Source: CAYWHE01 sp964458125
Lineage (GTDB): Bacteria > Bacteroidota > Bacteroidia > AKYH767-A > OLB10
Assembly: GCA_964458125.1 (NCBI GenBank)
Contig: CAYWHE010000013.1
Span: 1 to 33,251, forward strand
DNA length: 33,251 bases
Direction of reading: 5' to 3'
Shown here: one piece after another, positions 6,890 through 15,642 of the stretch
How the letters are laid out: each line of letters opens with the position of its first letter
Position numbering within the stretch: the stretch's first letter is position 1
Position numbers and translations under genes: made by a program
The notes under the pieces: generated by a model
Databases searched by the model: none
Seen by the model: only the letters and a program-made list of their open reading frames with translations
What the model was told of the DNA's origin: nothing

Positions 6890-7558
6890 ATGACGAAAAG
6901 AAAGAAAATCACTCCCCTGATGAAATGGTTTGGCTTAAGCTGGCTGCTGTTCCTGCTGGGTGTGATCTTTTTGTTTTTTCATGTGCCCAACAACCTGCTG
7001 ATGGTCCTGTCAGCATCCGTAATCCTGGTGATTCTTTCCCTGACGGAATTATACAGGCATGGACGTGAGGCCTGGGCCATTTCACTGATTTTTTTTTCAT
7101 TTGCGCTGATCAGCCTGTACGTCACCGGCCGGCTTCACTTCTGGTTCATATCGAAAATCCTGTTCATATTTACAGCCATTATCTCGGGATTTACCCTTCT
7201 CTTTTATTTTATTTTCCTGAGAAGGGCCGGCTGGCAGGGCATCCTGCTTTTTAGCTGTTTTCTTTTTACAATCTGGTTGTCGAACCTTCCTTCGCACCGG
7301 ATTTTTTATGCCATCAGACTGAATACGATGCTGAACCGCGAATCCAGGGCAACCGATTACCGTTCCTGGGATAAGTATAGCTGGTTCCTGTTTATCCGGG
7401 ACAACCGCTATGCAGCGCTGGAAGCCAATAAAAAGGCCAAAGAGGCCGCGGAAAAGGTTTTGTCTTTATCACCTGATCAGAAAGCCATGCGATACCGGAA
7501 ACTCATTTCACAGCATGAATTTCAGATCCTGCACCGGAACTGGGAGAGTTATCCCTGA
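6890..7558 (+). CDS. Integral membrane protein of unknown function (five predicted helices)
   Basis: From the ATG at 6890 the protein has 222 residues. The frame is open back to an ATG at 6815, but the extra 25 residues look non-coding, and MTKRKKITPLMKW is a typical cytoplasmic start. Five hydrophobic segments follow, at about residues 11-30, 35-55, 65-85, 90-118 and 124-143. A hydrophilic, Lys/Ala-rich C-terminal region of about 75 residues contains an RNTMLNRES-like stretch and KKAKEAAEKVL. I recognise no family. It stands alone between the cytochrome and the M23 peptidase, which converges on it. Confidence 0.7.
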   Translation: MTKRKKITPLMKWFGLSWLLFLLGVIFLFFHVPNNLLMVLSASVILVILSLTELYRHGREAWAISLIFFSFALISLYVTGRLHFWFISKILFIFTAIISGFTLLFYFIFLRRAGWQGILLFSCFLFTIWLSNLPSHRIFYAIRLNTMLNRESRATDYRSWDKYSWFLFIRDNRYAALEANKKAKEAAEKVLSLSPDQKAMRYRKLISQHEFQILHRNWESYP

Positions 7559-7600
7559 CCTTTTTTTCTGAACGACATTCCCTGCCTGCAAACCGCCTGT

Positions 7601-9337
7601 TTACTTTTTAATAACGGTTTCATAAACCGCCCTGTTTTCTTTCCGGTCCGTAACTTCAATCCGAAGCGTTTTGTTTATCACCTCAGCCAGCGAATCGAAC
7701 GTAAAAAAGAGCATGCTTTTCTTTTCATCGAACTCCATGAGTTTCCATTTCCCGTCGAGGGTTGCCCGGTAGGATGCCATACCGCTGAGGTCATCAGAAA
7801 TTCTAACCGAAAGGATTTCCTGGTTAAAAAGGGAATCAGCACTGAGTTGAAACTCTTCAATTCTTGGAGGAAGAGTATCCAGTGTCGTGTAAAAGACGCC
7901 CAAAGACCTTGTCCTGACCGTGATGGAGTCGCTTTTAAAACTTCCTCCGATATATACGCGCTGTCCTTTTTCTTCGCTTAAAACAATGCAGGCCTTATGC
8001 CTGTACAGTACGGGAAAATGATTCTCTTTCAGACTAAGGGTATAGGGTGTATGAAAGGGTATGCCGGCAGACACGACATATTGCTGTTGTCCCGGGTATA
8101 AGGGATGATGCAATCCGGTTTGGGCGACGTGTATCAGTTCATCCCGGTAAAGCGCTCCTTTGGGAACATGAATGGAAACGCCTTCTTTATTTATGTTGTT
8201 TTCACGGCTGTATCGAAGCAGTTGGCTTTCGCGTGTCATTCGCTCTTCGGTTGATTGGAAATCTTGTTTTTTTTTGGCAGGGGTGGCGCCCAGAAGAAGC
8301 AGTTTCCGTTCCGTCCGGTTTCCGGAAAAATCCTTTAAGATCAGGTTCAGATGAACGGACTTGCCCGGGAGCATTTCAGGAAGGGAATATTCCTTATTGA
8401 GTGCATTCAGACTGAACAGATCCCCTGGCAATCTGTAGCAACGTTCAAAGGTTTCCCTGCTGCGGACTTTTTTATCATATTCAATATGGGCATTGACATA
8501 CCTGGTTTCATCAAAGGCGAAAGTGGTCTGACGAAAAATATAGACAGCCGAATCTTCCACTAACAGGGTGATTTCATAAATTCCAAGCTGGTTGGTTTCT
8601 TCGCCGGCGAGATCATAACCTGAAAAGGACAAGCCGTACAGGCCTGTCAGTTGAATGGAATCTGGACCCGGAAGGGCCGGGTTAACCGGAAGTTCAATGC
8701 CTGCTTCCGGATTTTCAGTCAGGCGTGAGTCAAGCGGGCGAAACAGGATTTTGGTCAAAACGGGAGCCACGGTATCCGGGATGGAATAACCGAATAACAG
8801 GGGATTGATTGGCTTTTCTGTTTGGGCATCCCGGATTTCGAAATGAAGGTGAGGGCCTTGGGATCCGCCGGTGTTCCCGGAAAAGGCAATGAGTTCCCCT
8901 TTTGCCACCATGAAAAGTCCGCTGTCCGGAAGTAATTCCACCTCGAAGACCTCCTTCCGGTACTGTTCCGCTTCCACGAATTGCCGGATACGGTCCGTAA
9001 ATTGATGGAGATGGCCGTAAACCGTCACGTACCCATTGGGATGAGTGATGTAAAGCGCTTTTCCAAAGCCGGTGGCGCTCACTTTTATCCGGGAAATATA
9101 GCCAGCGGCCGCTGCAAGCACAGGCTTACCCTCTGCGGAATCCGTTTTAAAGTCAAGCCCGGAGTGAAAATGGCTGCTCCTGATTTCCCCGAAATTACCG
9201 GATAGTTTGGGTTGCAGCGTTAATGGCAGCCCGAAAAAGGAAGCCGGATAGGGTTGTGCGGTGGACAGCGTTATCCAGGTAATGAGGCAACAAAACCATC
9301 CGAACCGTTTGAAAGTGAAAATTGTTAACCGGTTCAT
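7601..9337 (-). CDS. M23 family metallopeptidase (LytM-type), exported
   Basis: A 578-residue protein with an N-terminal signal sequence (about 1-27, ending STAQ). The peptidase domain at about 45-185 carries HSGLD, with zinc ligands His58 and Asp62, and GPHLHFE, with His163 and His165. All residues expected for an active Zn endopeptidase that cuts peptidoglycan cross-links are present. About 390 residues of beta-rich sequence follow, probably Ig-like modules, ending ENRAVYETVIKK. There is no T9SS sorting domain, so it should act in the periplasm. It is transcribed divergently from the coiled-coil/zapA operon with only 48 bp between the start codons. A role in division or envelope remodelling is inferred from that neighbour only. 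Confidence 0.93.
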   Translation of the reverse strand: MNRLTIFTFKRFGWFCCLITWITLSTAQPYPASFFGLPLTLQPKLSGNFGEIRSSHFHSGLDFKTDSAEGKPVLAAAAGYISRIKVSATGFGKALYITHPNGYVTVYGHLHQFTDRIRQFVEAEQYRKEVFEVELLPDSGLFMVAKGELIAFSGNTGGSQGPHLHFEIRDAQTEKPINPLLFGYSIPDTVAPVLTKILFRPLDSRLTENPEAGIELPVNPALPGPDSIQLTGLYGLSFSGYDLAGEETNQLGIYEITLLVEDSAVYIFRQTTFAFDETRYVNAHIEYDKKVRSRETFERCYRLPGDLFSLNALNKEYSLPEMLPGKSVHLNLILKDFSGNRTERKLLLLGATPAKKKQDFQSTEERMTRESQLLRYSRENNINKEGVSIHVPKGALYRDELIHVAQTGLHHPLYPGQQQYVVSAGIPFHTPYTLSLKENHFPVLYRHKACIVLSEEKGQRVYIGGSFKSDSITVRTRSLGVFYTTLDTLPPRIEEFQLSADSLFNQEILSVRISDDLSGMASYRATLDGKWKLMEFDEKKSMLFFTFDSLAEVINKTLRIEVTDRKENRAVYETVIKK

Positions 9338-9345
9338 AAAAACTC

Positions 9346-9376
9346 TTTGTTTAATTCAATTTAAAATTTAATTTTG
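9346..9376 (+). promoter_or_regulatory. Consensus Bacteroidota promoter for the coiled-coil/zapA operon
   Basis: TTTG at 9346-9349 and TAATTTTG at 9369-9376 are separated by exactly 19 bp, a perfect match to the TTTG-N19-TAnnTTTG promoter of the Bacteroidota primary sigma factor. Transcription should begin a few bases after 9376, close to the ATG at 9386, so the mRNA would be leaderless or nearly so. Confidence 0.85.
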
Positions 9377-9385
9377 CCTTCACGG

Positions 9386-9682
9386 ATGGTTAATCTTGCA
9401 AAGGTGGAAAGTAAAACAGACATTAGCCAGATAAAAATTAAGGTAGAAAAGCTCATCTTTCTGCACCAGCAGCTGAATGAAAAATACCGGCAATTGGAGT
9501 CTGATTACACCAGTTTAAAGCTTACCTTTGAATCCCAGGCAAAGGCCATACATTCGCTGAAGGAAGAAAACAATCGCCTGTTGATCAAGGCCCGGTCCAG
9601 TCAGAATACCGGCAACCTGAAATCAAAACTTGATGATTACATTCATGAAATTGATCATTGCCTGGCCTTATTGAAAAACTGA
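9386..9682 (+). CDS. Small coiled-coil protein preceding ZapA
   Basis: The frame opens at a TTG at 9374, but that codon overlaps the -7 box, so the ATG at 9386 is chosen, giving 98 residues. Heptad-like hydrophobic spacing runs from about 10 to 70 (VEKLIFLHQQLNEKYRQLES and LKEENNRLL), so it should form a long coiled coil. A short DDYIHEIDHCLALLKN helix ends it. Bacteroidota often carry such a gene directly before zapA, and a division role is inferred from that. There are 12 bp to zapA, and the promoter sits just upstream. Confidence 0.8.
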   Translation: MVNLAKVESKTDISQIKIKVEKLIFLHQQLNEKYRQLESDYTSLKLTFESQAKAIHSLKEENNRLLIKARSSQNTGNLKSKLDDYIHEIDHCLALLKN

Positions 9683-9694
9683 AGATAACGGAAG

Positions 9695-10003
9695 ATGAGT
9701 GAGCTGCAGATAAAGGTGAACATAGCCAACCGCTCCTATCCCCTGAAGATAAACAGGGAAGATGAGGCTGTGGTGCATAAGGCGGCCCAGCTGATATCGG
9801 ATAAGATCAGGGAATATGAAACAAATTTTGCCGTTACTGATAAACAGGACCTCTTAGCCATGTCTGTGATGCACTTTGTAACCGAACTGGTGCACCAGGA
9901 AAAAAATTTGAAACAGGAAATTATGGCTCCGGAAGCCGACCAGATAGAATGGATCGATTCCAGGCTCAGCAATTACCTGCATACGATTGACGTTCATTCA
10001 TAA
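9695..10003 (+). CDS. zapA: Cell division protein ZapA
   Basis: A 102-residue protein with the ZapA N-terminal beta/alpha domain (KVNIANRSYPLKINREDE) followed by AAQLISDKIREYE and a C-terminal helix rich in Glu, Lys and Gln. ZapA binds FtsZ filaments and cross-links them in the Z ring. The length fits the family. It is the second gene of a two-gene operon and is followed by a structured non-coding region and then rny. Confidence 0.92.
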   Translation: MSELQIKVNIANRSYPLKINREDEAVVHKAAQLISDKIREYETNFAVTDKQDLLAMSVMHFVTELVHQEKNLKQEIMAPEADQIEWIDSRLSNYLHTIDVHS

Positions 10004-10004
10004 A

Positions 10005-10248
10005 GGGATACGGCAATCTCCGCCTTGGTGGAGGTTGCAGGTAAAAAAACCCGGGTAAATTCTGATACTTGTTTTAAACTCAACACTATAAGACCATTGG
10101 AGAAAAGTTTAGCAATTCGTAATACAGGCCTCAACCCTGCTTCGGCAGGGATTCGCTGCAAGGCGGACAGTGGAAGTAAGAAAGATTGGACGGCTCCATC
10201 CCTATCTTCTGGGGTTTAAAATGGCCGGAATTTATTCCGGGCTTTTTT
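10005..10248 (+). ncRNA. ssrS: Structured ncRNA between zapA and rny, probably 6S RNA
   Basis: There is no credible ORF here. The sequence forms several helices. TCCGCCTTG (10019-10027) pairs perfectly with CAAGGCGGA (10159-10167), a 9-bp long-range helix. CCCTGC and GCAGGG (10135-10140, 10145-10150) close a TTCG tetraloop. GGTGGAG (10027-10033) can also pair with CTCCATC (10194-10200), and GCAATCTCC with GGAGGTTGC, so alternative folds exist. A strong terminator ends the unit. 6S RNA is found next to zapA in many bacteria, and from memory the order zapA-6S-rny occurs in Bacteroidota. 6S RNA binds RNA polymerase holoenzyme and damps housekeeping transcription in stationary phase. The 5' end is a guess. 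Identity rests on position and structure, since I cannot align it to a 6S model. Confidence 0.65.
10225..10248 (+). terminator. Intrinsic terminator of the zapA-rny intergenic ncRNA
   Basis: CCGGAAT (10225-10231) and ATTCCGG (10234-10240) form a 7-bp stem with a short T loop, followed by GC and six T residues (10243-10248). Confidence 0.85.
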
Positions 10249-10469
10249 ATTTTAACCGGCCGACCGGAAGAAATTCTGAACGCGTCCGGTTGATGGTTTT
10301 CCCTTTATTTCTTATTAAAAGTCCCGGTATCCGTTACCTGCTGCTTTTTCATTGAATATGTAAAGGCCTGAACAGGAATAAACGCTAAACGTTAAACTGC
10401 AAATACAAACTCTTTTAATTAGTAACCCTCTTAACTCTTAACATAATCTTTAAATTATTACTATTATTC

Positions 10470-12041
10470 ATGGACACCAACAATATGATCATGGCTATCG
10501 CGACAGGGGTTTTCGCCTTTGTCCTGGGTGCAGCTATTGTGTGGTTCTTCACCAGCAAATCCAATAAGGTAAAGGAAGCTGCTGCGGAAGAAAAGGCACA
10601 AAGCATCATCAAGGAGGCAGAAGCAAAAGCGGAAATCATCAAGAAAGACAAGATGATGGAAGCCAAAGAAAAATTTTACCAGCTGAAAAACGAACACGAA
10701 AAGCTGATCGCTGAAAAGGACAAGAATATGGCCCTTGCCGAAAACAAGCTGAAGCAGAAGGAGGCCAATATGAGCCAGAAAATGGAGCAGATGCAGCGTA
10801 AACAGACCGAAACGGAAGCCATCCAGCAAAACCTGAAAAACCAGCTGGACATCGTAGCCAAGAAAAAGGAGGAACTGGACAAATCGCATCAGAAACAAGT
10901 GGCGCAGTTGGAGAAAATTGCCGCGATGAGCGCACAGGAAGCCAAGGCCCAGCTCGTGGAAGCCCTGAAGGCCGAAGCCCGTACCGAAGCCATGTCCTTT
11001 ATCAAGGAAAGAATGGATGAAGCCAAACTGACCGCCAACATGGAAGCCAAAAAGGTGGTCATTCAGACCATTCAACGGGTGGCCACCGAGCATGCCATTG
11101 AAAATTCCGTTTCCGTTTTCAACATTGAGAACGATGATGTCAAAGGACGGATCATCGGCAGGGAAGGCAGGAACATCCGTGCGCTGGAAGCCGCCACCGG
11201 AATCGAAATCATCGTGGACGATACCCCGGAGGCCATTATCCTGTCCGGATTTGATCCCGTCCGGAGGGAACTGGCCCGTTTGGCATTGCATCAGCTGGTA
11301 ACCGACGGGCGTATACATCCGGCGCGCATCGAAGAGGTGGTGGCCAAAGTGAAAAAACAGCTCGAAGATGAAATCATCGAAACCGGCAAACGTACGACCA
11401 TCGATCTGGGCATTCATGGCCTGGCCCCGGAACTGATCCGCATGGTGGGAAGGATGAAATACCGTTCCTCTTACGGACAAAACCTCCTGCAGCACTCCCG
11501 TGAAGTGGCGAACCTTTGCGCCATCATGGCTGCCGAACTGGGCTTAAACGTGAAACTGGCCAAACGTGCCGGTTTGCTGCACGATATCGGCAAGGTACCC
11601 GATGAGGAACCGGAATTGCCACATGCCATTCTCGGTATGAAACTGGCTGAGAAATTCAAGGAAAATCCGGAAGTCTGCAACGCCATTGGCGCCCACCATG
11701 ACGAAATTGAAATGAACAGCATGATTTCGCCCCTGATCCAGGTATGTGACGCCATTTCTGGTGCAAGGCCCGGAGCCAGAAGGGAAGTGGTGGAACAATA
11801 CATCAAACGGCTCAAGGACCTGGAAGCCCTGGCCTTATCCTACAATGGCGTGGAGAAATCATATGCCATCCAGGCCGGGCGGGAACTCCGCGTGGTGGTG
11901 GAAAGCGAAAAAATTTCCGATAAACAGGCCGAAGTACTCTCCCATGAAATTGCTACCAAAATCCAGACGGAGATGACCTATCCCGGACAGGTAAAGGTGA
12001 CCGTTATCAGGGAAACCAGGGCGGTGAATTACGCCAAGTAA
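10470..12041 (+). CDS. rny: Ribonuclease Y
   Basis: A 523-residue protein with the full RNase Y architecture. A membrane helix lies at about 6-27 and a long charged coiled coil at about 30-205. A KH RNA-binding domain contains GRIIGREGRN at 226-235. An HD phosphohydrolase domain has LLHDIGK at 369-375, with His371 and Asp372 as metal ligands. It is a membrane-tethered endonuclease that starts mRNA decay. The 220 bp between the ncRNA terminator and its ATG show no consensus promoter or other feature I can name. A weak terminator follows the gene. Confidence 0.97.
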   Translation: MDTNNMIMAIATGVFAFVLGAAIVWFFTSKSNKVKEAAAEEKAQSIIKEAEAKAEIIKKDKMMEAKEKFYQLKNEHEKLIAEKDKNMALAENKLKQKEANMSQKMEQMQRKQTETEAIQQNLKNQLDIVAKKKEELDKSHQKQVAQLEKIAAMSAQEAKAQLVEALKAEARTEAMSFIKERMDEAKLTANMEAKKVVIQTIQRVATEHAIENSVSVFNIENDDVKGRIIGREGRNIRALEAATGIEIIVDDTPEAIILSGFDPVRRELARLALHQLVTDGRIHPARIEEVVAKVKKQLEDEIIETGKRTTIDLGIHGLAPELIRMVGRMKYRSSYGQNLLQHSREVANLCAIMAAELGLNVKLAKRAGLLHDIGKVPDEEPELPHAILGMKLAEKFKENPEVCNAIGAHHDEIEMNSMISPLIQVCDAISGARPGARREVVEQYIKRLKDLEALALSYNGVEKSYAIQAGRELRVVVESEKISDKQAEVLSHEIATKIQTEMTYPGQVKVTVIRETRAVNYAK

Positions 12042-12064
12042 CGCAGGTTGCCAGATTTACCCTG

Positions 12065-12096
12065 ATTCCCTGTACATGCTGATGACGGGAATTTTT
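12065..12096 (+). terminator. Probable terminator after rny
   Basis: ATTCCC (12065-12070) and GGGAAT (12087-12092) form a 6-bp stem, extendable by two pairs past a bulge, followed by a run of T up to 12096. It lies 24 bp after the rny stop and 11 bp before the flippase ATG. Confidence 0.5.
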
Positions 12097-12107
12097 ATGC
12101 TATCCTA

Positions 12108-13352
12108 ATGAATATATCCAGGAATGTAATCATTCATTTTTTAGGAAAACTTGTTCCTGCCTTTACAAACCTGCTGATCATGATTGGCGGCATCCGTATT
12201 CTGGGAAAAGCCGACTTTGGAAAATACAATCTCATGTTTTCCGCCGTAGTGATGGCTTCCTCCCTCTGTGTCGGATGGATACAGCAAAGCTGCCTTCGCT
12301 TCCTTTCCGGTGAAAACGATAAAAAGAACCTGCTGACCGCTCATTACCGGAAACTCGGCTTATGGGCATCGTTGGGTTGCGGAACCATCATGCTCGTTTC
12401 CGGTAATTTTTATTTTGAACTGGACCCGATGGATAACCTCATCTACACGGGCTTCAGCATACTCTTTTCTTACCTGGCCGTTTACCTGACCATTCTTCAG
12501 GCATCCTTCCGGTCCTTTCGCTACGCAGTCACCGAATCCTTGTTTTACCTGCTGGCTGTGTTGTTTGCCTTGCTGCTGATTTTCGGCCTGGGGCAAAAAG
12601 ATTTCAACGTGTTTTTCATGGCCATGCTCCTGGCTTTGATGATTGTGCTGAGCATACAATTTCTGGCATCAAAAAAAAAGGAAGAGGTAATCCAGCTCCT
12701 GCACCGGATGGAATCACCGGGTTTTGTCAGAAAGGCATTCTCCTTCGGATTTCCGCTGACCGTATGGCTTTTGCTTTCCAGCACGTTGAATTACATGGAC
12801 CGGTTCATCATCAACCGGTTTTACGGGTATGAAGAAGTGGGCATATACGGTTTTGTCTATGATTTTATTTTCCGGGTGGGCGGCTTTCTGAGCCTTCCCA
12901 TTTTGCTGGCCTATCATCCGGCCATTGCGAAAGCCTGGAATGAAAAGGATTTCGTAGAGGGAAAAAAACTGATCCGTAAAGCATTAAAAGCGGAGTTGCT
13001 CATCCTCACGGCCATTTTTTTTGTGGTTTATTTGTTTCACGACTGGATTTTCAGCGTATTCTTTCATCTGGAGGATGCATCTTCCAGGAGTATTTACCTG
13101 CCCGTGGCTCTGAGCGCGGTTTTTTGGCAGATGTCCCTGCTCATTCAAAAACCACTGGAGTTGAATGCCAGTCAAACACTGATGATTACCGGTATTGTGA
13201 TAGCCCTCCTGTTGAACCTCATCCTGAACCTGCTGACGGTTCCTTCCATGGGATTTGTTTCAGCGGCCTACAACACCTTGTTCAGTTCTCTCTTTTACCT
13301 GGTTTTCGTGAGCTATTTTTATACAAGGGAATTTAAAAAAGCGCAGGCCTGA
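12108..13352 (+). CDS. Wzx-like polysaccharide flippase (MOP superfamily)
   Basis: A 414-residue, highly hydrophobic protein with about twelve membrane segments. The N-terminal stretch (FLGKLVPAFTNLLIMIGGIR then LGKADFGKYNL) is typical of the polysaccharide-synthesis branch of the MOP/MATE exporters. The YMDRFIINRFYGYEEVGIYG segment near 227-246 is the usual start of the second half. It should flip a lipid-linked oligosaccharide across the inner membrane. It begins a same-strand run with the glycosyltransferases and the ligase, and one base separates its stop from the next ATG, so the genes are probably coupled. Confidence 0.9.
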   Translation: MNISRNVIIHFLGKLVPAFTNLLIMIGGIRILGKADFGKYNLMFSAVVMASSLCVGWIQQSCLRFLSGENDKKNLLTAHYRKLGLWASLGCGTIMLVSGNFYFELDPMDNLIYTGFSILFSYLAVYLTILQASFRSFRYAVTESLFYLLAVLFALLLIFGLGQKDFNVFFMAMLLALMIVLSIQFLASKKKEEVIQLLHRMESPGFVRKAFSFGFPLTVWLLLSSTLNYMDRFIINRFYGYEEVGIYGFVYDFIFRVGGFLSLPILLAYHPAIAKAWNEKDFVEGKKLIRKALKAELLILTAIFFVVYLFHDWIFSVFFHLEDASSRSIYLPVALSAVFWQMSLLIQKPLELNASQTLMITGIVIALLLNLILNLLTVPSMGFVSAAYNTLFSSLFYLVFVSYFYTREFKKAQA

Positions 13353-13353
13353 C

Positions 13354-14211
13354 ATGGAAGTTCAACCGGTCAATTCCAGGATACTTTTTATACTGGTAAA
13401 TTATTTCCGGGATGAGGAAGTCATCGGGTTCATCCGTCAGGAACTGATGTCATTACTATCCGGCGGAGAAAAGGATTTCCGGGTGATGGTCGTCAATAAT
13501 GGAAGCCGGCAGCCGGAAAAATTAGCGAAGGAAATCCAGGCCTTCTCCATGGCTGATGTTATACATGCGCCGGCCAACATGGGCTATCTCGGTGCCGCCC
13601 GGTATGGACTTCAGCAACTGGAAAACGCCGGGAAACCATGGCCGGAGCTGGTCATTCTTTGCAATACGGATATGGAATTGAAGGATAGAAACCTGGTCAT
13701 AAAAATGCTTCAACGGTTAGCACCGCTTGATTTTGCAGTTGCCGGTCCATCCGTCTTATCCGGACGCTTTAACCACCATGATCAGAATCCGTTTATGGAG
13801 GAGCGTATCAGCAGAAAAAGGCTGTTATTTCTTCGCTTCGTGTTTTCCCTTTACCCCGTTTATTGCCTCTACCAGTTGCTGGCCGTAGGTAAGGCTTTCC
13901 TGAAAGCTGACGGTAACAGGACAGGAGGGAAGCAGGAACTCAGGGAAGTTTATGCCGTTCACGGTTCCTTCCTGGTCATGCGCAGCGATTTTCTTCACCG
14001 GATCTATAAAGAACTCTCCCAGGCTCCATTCCTGTTTGGGGAGGAAATTTTTCTGGCTGAACTGGCCCGGAAATACGGAATGAAAGTGATCTTCGACAGC
14101 AACCTGCAGGTGATTCACCGGGAACATGCCACCACGGGTTTGTGGAAGAAGCCTGCCCTGATCAGGCTGATGCATGCTTCCCTGGATATGCTGCTGAAGG
14201 AATTCTTTTAA
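13354..14211 (+). CDS. Family 2 glycosyltransferase (rhamnosyltransferase-like)
   Basis: A 285-residue GT-A fold protein. The N-terminal strand is RILFILVNYFRDEE. VVNNGS at 46-51 and the NMGYLGAARYG segment at 75-85 bind the nucleotide sugar, and CNTDMEL at 103-109 is the metal-binding DxD-like site. YAVHGSFLVMRSDF near 205-218 matches the acceptor-side region of rhamnosyltransferase-type GT2 enzymes. There is no membrane anchor beyond a short hydrophobic patch at about 150-165. It starts one base after the flippase stop. The sugar donor cannot be read from sequence. Confidence 0.88.
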   Translation: MEVQPVNSRILFILVNYFRDEEVIGFIRQELMSLLSGGEKDFRVMVVNNGSRQPEKLAKEIQAFSMADVIHAPANMGYLGAARYGLQQLENAGKPWPELVILCNTDMELKDRNLVIKMLQRLAPLDFAVAGPSVLSGRFNHHDQNPFMEERISRKRLLFLRFVFSLYPVYCLYQLLAVGKAFLKADGNRTGGKQELREVYAVHGSFLVMRSDFLHRIYKELSQAPFLFGEEIFLAELARKYGMKVIFDSNLQVIHREHATTGLWKKPALIRLMHASLDMLLKEFF

Positions 14212-14303
14212 TTTTCCGGGTGGGGTTTGTGATGAGTCATCCTGTTTTTTCCCGGTTTGAATGCATCACCTGGTTCCCGGGACGTTTTCAAGACTAATTT
14301 AAG

Positions 14304-14311
14304 TAAATTTG
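14304..14311 (+). promoter_or_regulatory. -7 promoter box before the O-antigen ligase gene
   Basis: TAAATTTG is a perfect TAnnTTTG match. The -33 region is weak (a TTTT at 14285-14288). It lies 18 bp before the preferred TTG start at 14329, and downstream of the longest-frame start at 14257. Confidence 0.45.
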
Positions 14312-14328
14312 TGCATTCGGACATATCC

Positions 14329-15642
14329 TTGACAGAGAACCTGAAAAATTACCTGAAAAACAGCTCTGCGGAGCCTTTGGCTGTCTGGCTTATGGCTGCG
14401 ATGGTGTTCTTTCTGCCCCTGAATCAGAAGGTCGCTGCCTGGCTGATCTTCCTGTTTGTGCTGGTCAGTGTTTTGAATAACAAAAATTGGCTGAACCCGG
14501 CTCCTGCTTTTAAGGACCGGATGAATTTACTGTTGATAGGTTTTTTTTTCCTGCATGTTGCCGGACTTGCTTATTCGGATAACCTGTCCTATGCACTGGC
14601 TGATCTGCAAACCAAGTTGTCCTTTCTTATTTTTCCGCTGATGATGACGGGAAGGAAATCCATTACCGGAAAACTCCGTTTCATCACGGTCTCCTTTGTG
14701 TCCGGTATTGTCCTGGCAGGTCTGATAGGTATGGTTTACGCTGTTTTCAGGTTCCTTAGGGATGGAAACCCATCCGTGTTTTTATATGAGGATTATGCCG
14801 TGCTGATGCATCCCACTCATTTTACACTGTATATCAATTTTGCCATGCTCATCGTGATGGAACCACTGGTGAAAAGCTGGATAAAACCTGCCAGAACCAG
14901 GAGCCGGATGTTAATGCTGATCATGGCCTTCCTGCTGATAAATGTCATCCTTTTAAATGCCCGGATGGCCACACTGGCCGTTTATGGTTCTCTCCTGCTT
15001 TATTGTTTTTTCCTGTTCCGTAAGTATAACGTATACGGTAAAGGTATACTGGTGGTGGCCGTTTCGCTTCTTATCTGTCTTTTTTTGCATTACCTGGTTT
15101 TAAGGATAAACCCGGACCGGTTTAATCAGCTGAAACAGTTGGCGGATCAGGAAAATGCAAAGGAAAATGAAAAGGAAAAAATGAACAGTGTCCATATACG
15201 GTGGTACTTATGGGACAACGCCATCCGGGTGATAAAGGAAAACCCGGTGTTTGGGGTGGGTACCGGGGATATAAAGGAAGCCCTGATGGAAAAATACAGG
15301 GAAAATAATTTCTCCCTTGGGCTTGAACGAAACTACAGCCCCCATAATCAATACCTCCATACGGCGGTCATACTGGGTTTGACAGGTCTTGCCCTGCTAC
15401 TGGCCATACTGGCTTATTCCATCGTGAAAGGAGCCGCGTTCAAAGACCCGGTTTTGGTCCTGTTCATGATTATCATAGTGATCAACTGCCTCACCGAGGA
15501 TATTCTGGAAGTGCAGAAGGGCATTTTGTTCTTTTGCTGTTTTCATAGCCTGTACTACTGGAAAAACCTGAATGGGACGGAGCCCGCCCTTGTTCCTGAA
15601 CCTGGAAATAAATGGAATAAACCGGAACATGGACCTGAATGA
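14329..15642 (+). CDS. O-antigen ligase/polymerase family membrane protein (Wzy/WaaL-like)
   Basis: About 437 residues from the TTG at 14329. The frame opens at a TTG at 14257, but a promoter box lies between the two, and the extra residues look unlike protein. About ten membrane helices flank a large loop. The hallmark region NPVFGVGTGDIKEAL followed by NYSPHNQYLHTAVILG (residues about 305-350) is the Wzy_C signature, with the conserved His used by O-antigen ligases and some polymerases. It either joins a finished glycan to an acceptor or polymerises repeat units, in the inner membrane facing the periplasm. It sits inside the glycan cluster after the flippase and the first glycosyltransferase. 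Confidence 0.87.
   Translation: MTENLKNYLKNSSAEPLAVWLMAAMVFFLPLNQKVAAWLIFLFVLVSVLNNKNWLNPAPAFKDRMNLLLIGFFFLHVAGLAYSDNLSYALADLQTKLSFLIFPLMMTGRKSITGKLRFITVSFVSGIVLAGLIGMVYAVFRFLRDGNPSVFLYEDYAVLMHPTHFTLYINFAMLIVMEPLVKSWIKPARTRSRMLMLIMAFLLINVILLNARMATLAVYGSLLLYCFFLFRKYNVYGKGILVVAVSLLICLFLHYLVLRINPDRFNQLKQLADQENAKENEKEKMNSVHIRWYLWDNAIRVIKENPVFGVGTGDIKEALMEKYRENNFSLGLERNYSPHNQYLHTAVILGLTGLALLLAILAYSIVKGAAFKDPVLVLFMIIIVINCLTEDILEVQKGILFFCCFHSLYYWKNLNGTEPALVPEPGNKWNKPEHGPE

Noticed and set aside
10005..10248. tmRNA, SRP RNA or RNase P RNA for the zapA-rny ncRNA.
   Set aside because: I see none of their hallmark sequences: no tag ORF or tRNA-like ends, no SRP-type GGAAG tetraloop helix, and no conserved RNase P core.
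10170..10355. Short plus-strand frame over the ncRNA terminator.
   Set aside because: It runs through a strong hairpin and T-run and has no recognisable sequence.
10464..11495. 343-codon minus-strand frame opposite rny.
   Set aside because: Phe/His/Leu-rich antisense of a coiled-coil region; the plus strand is an unmistakable RNase Y.
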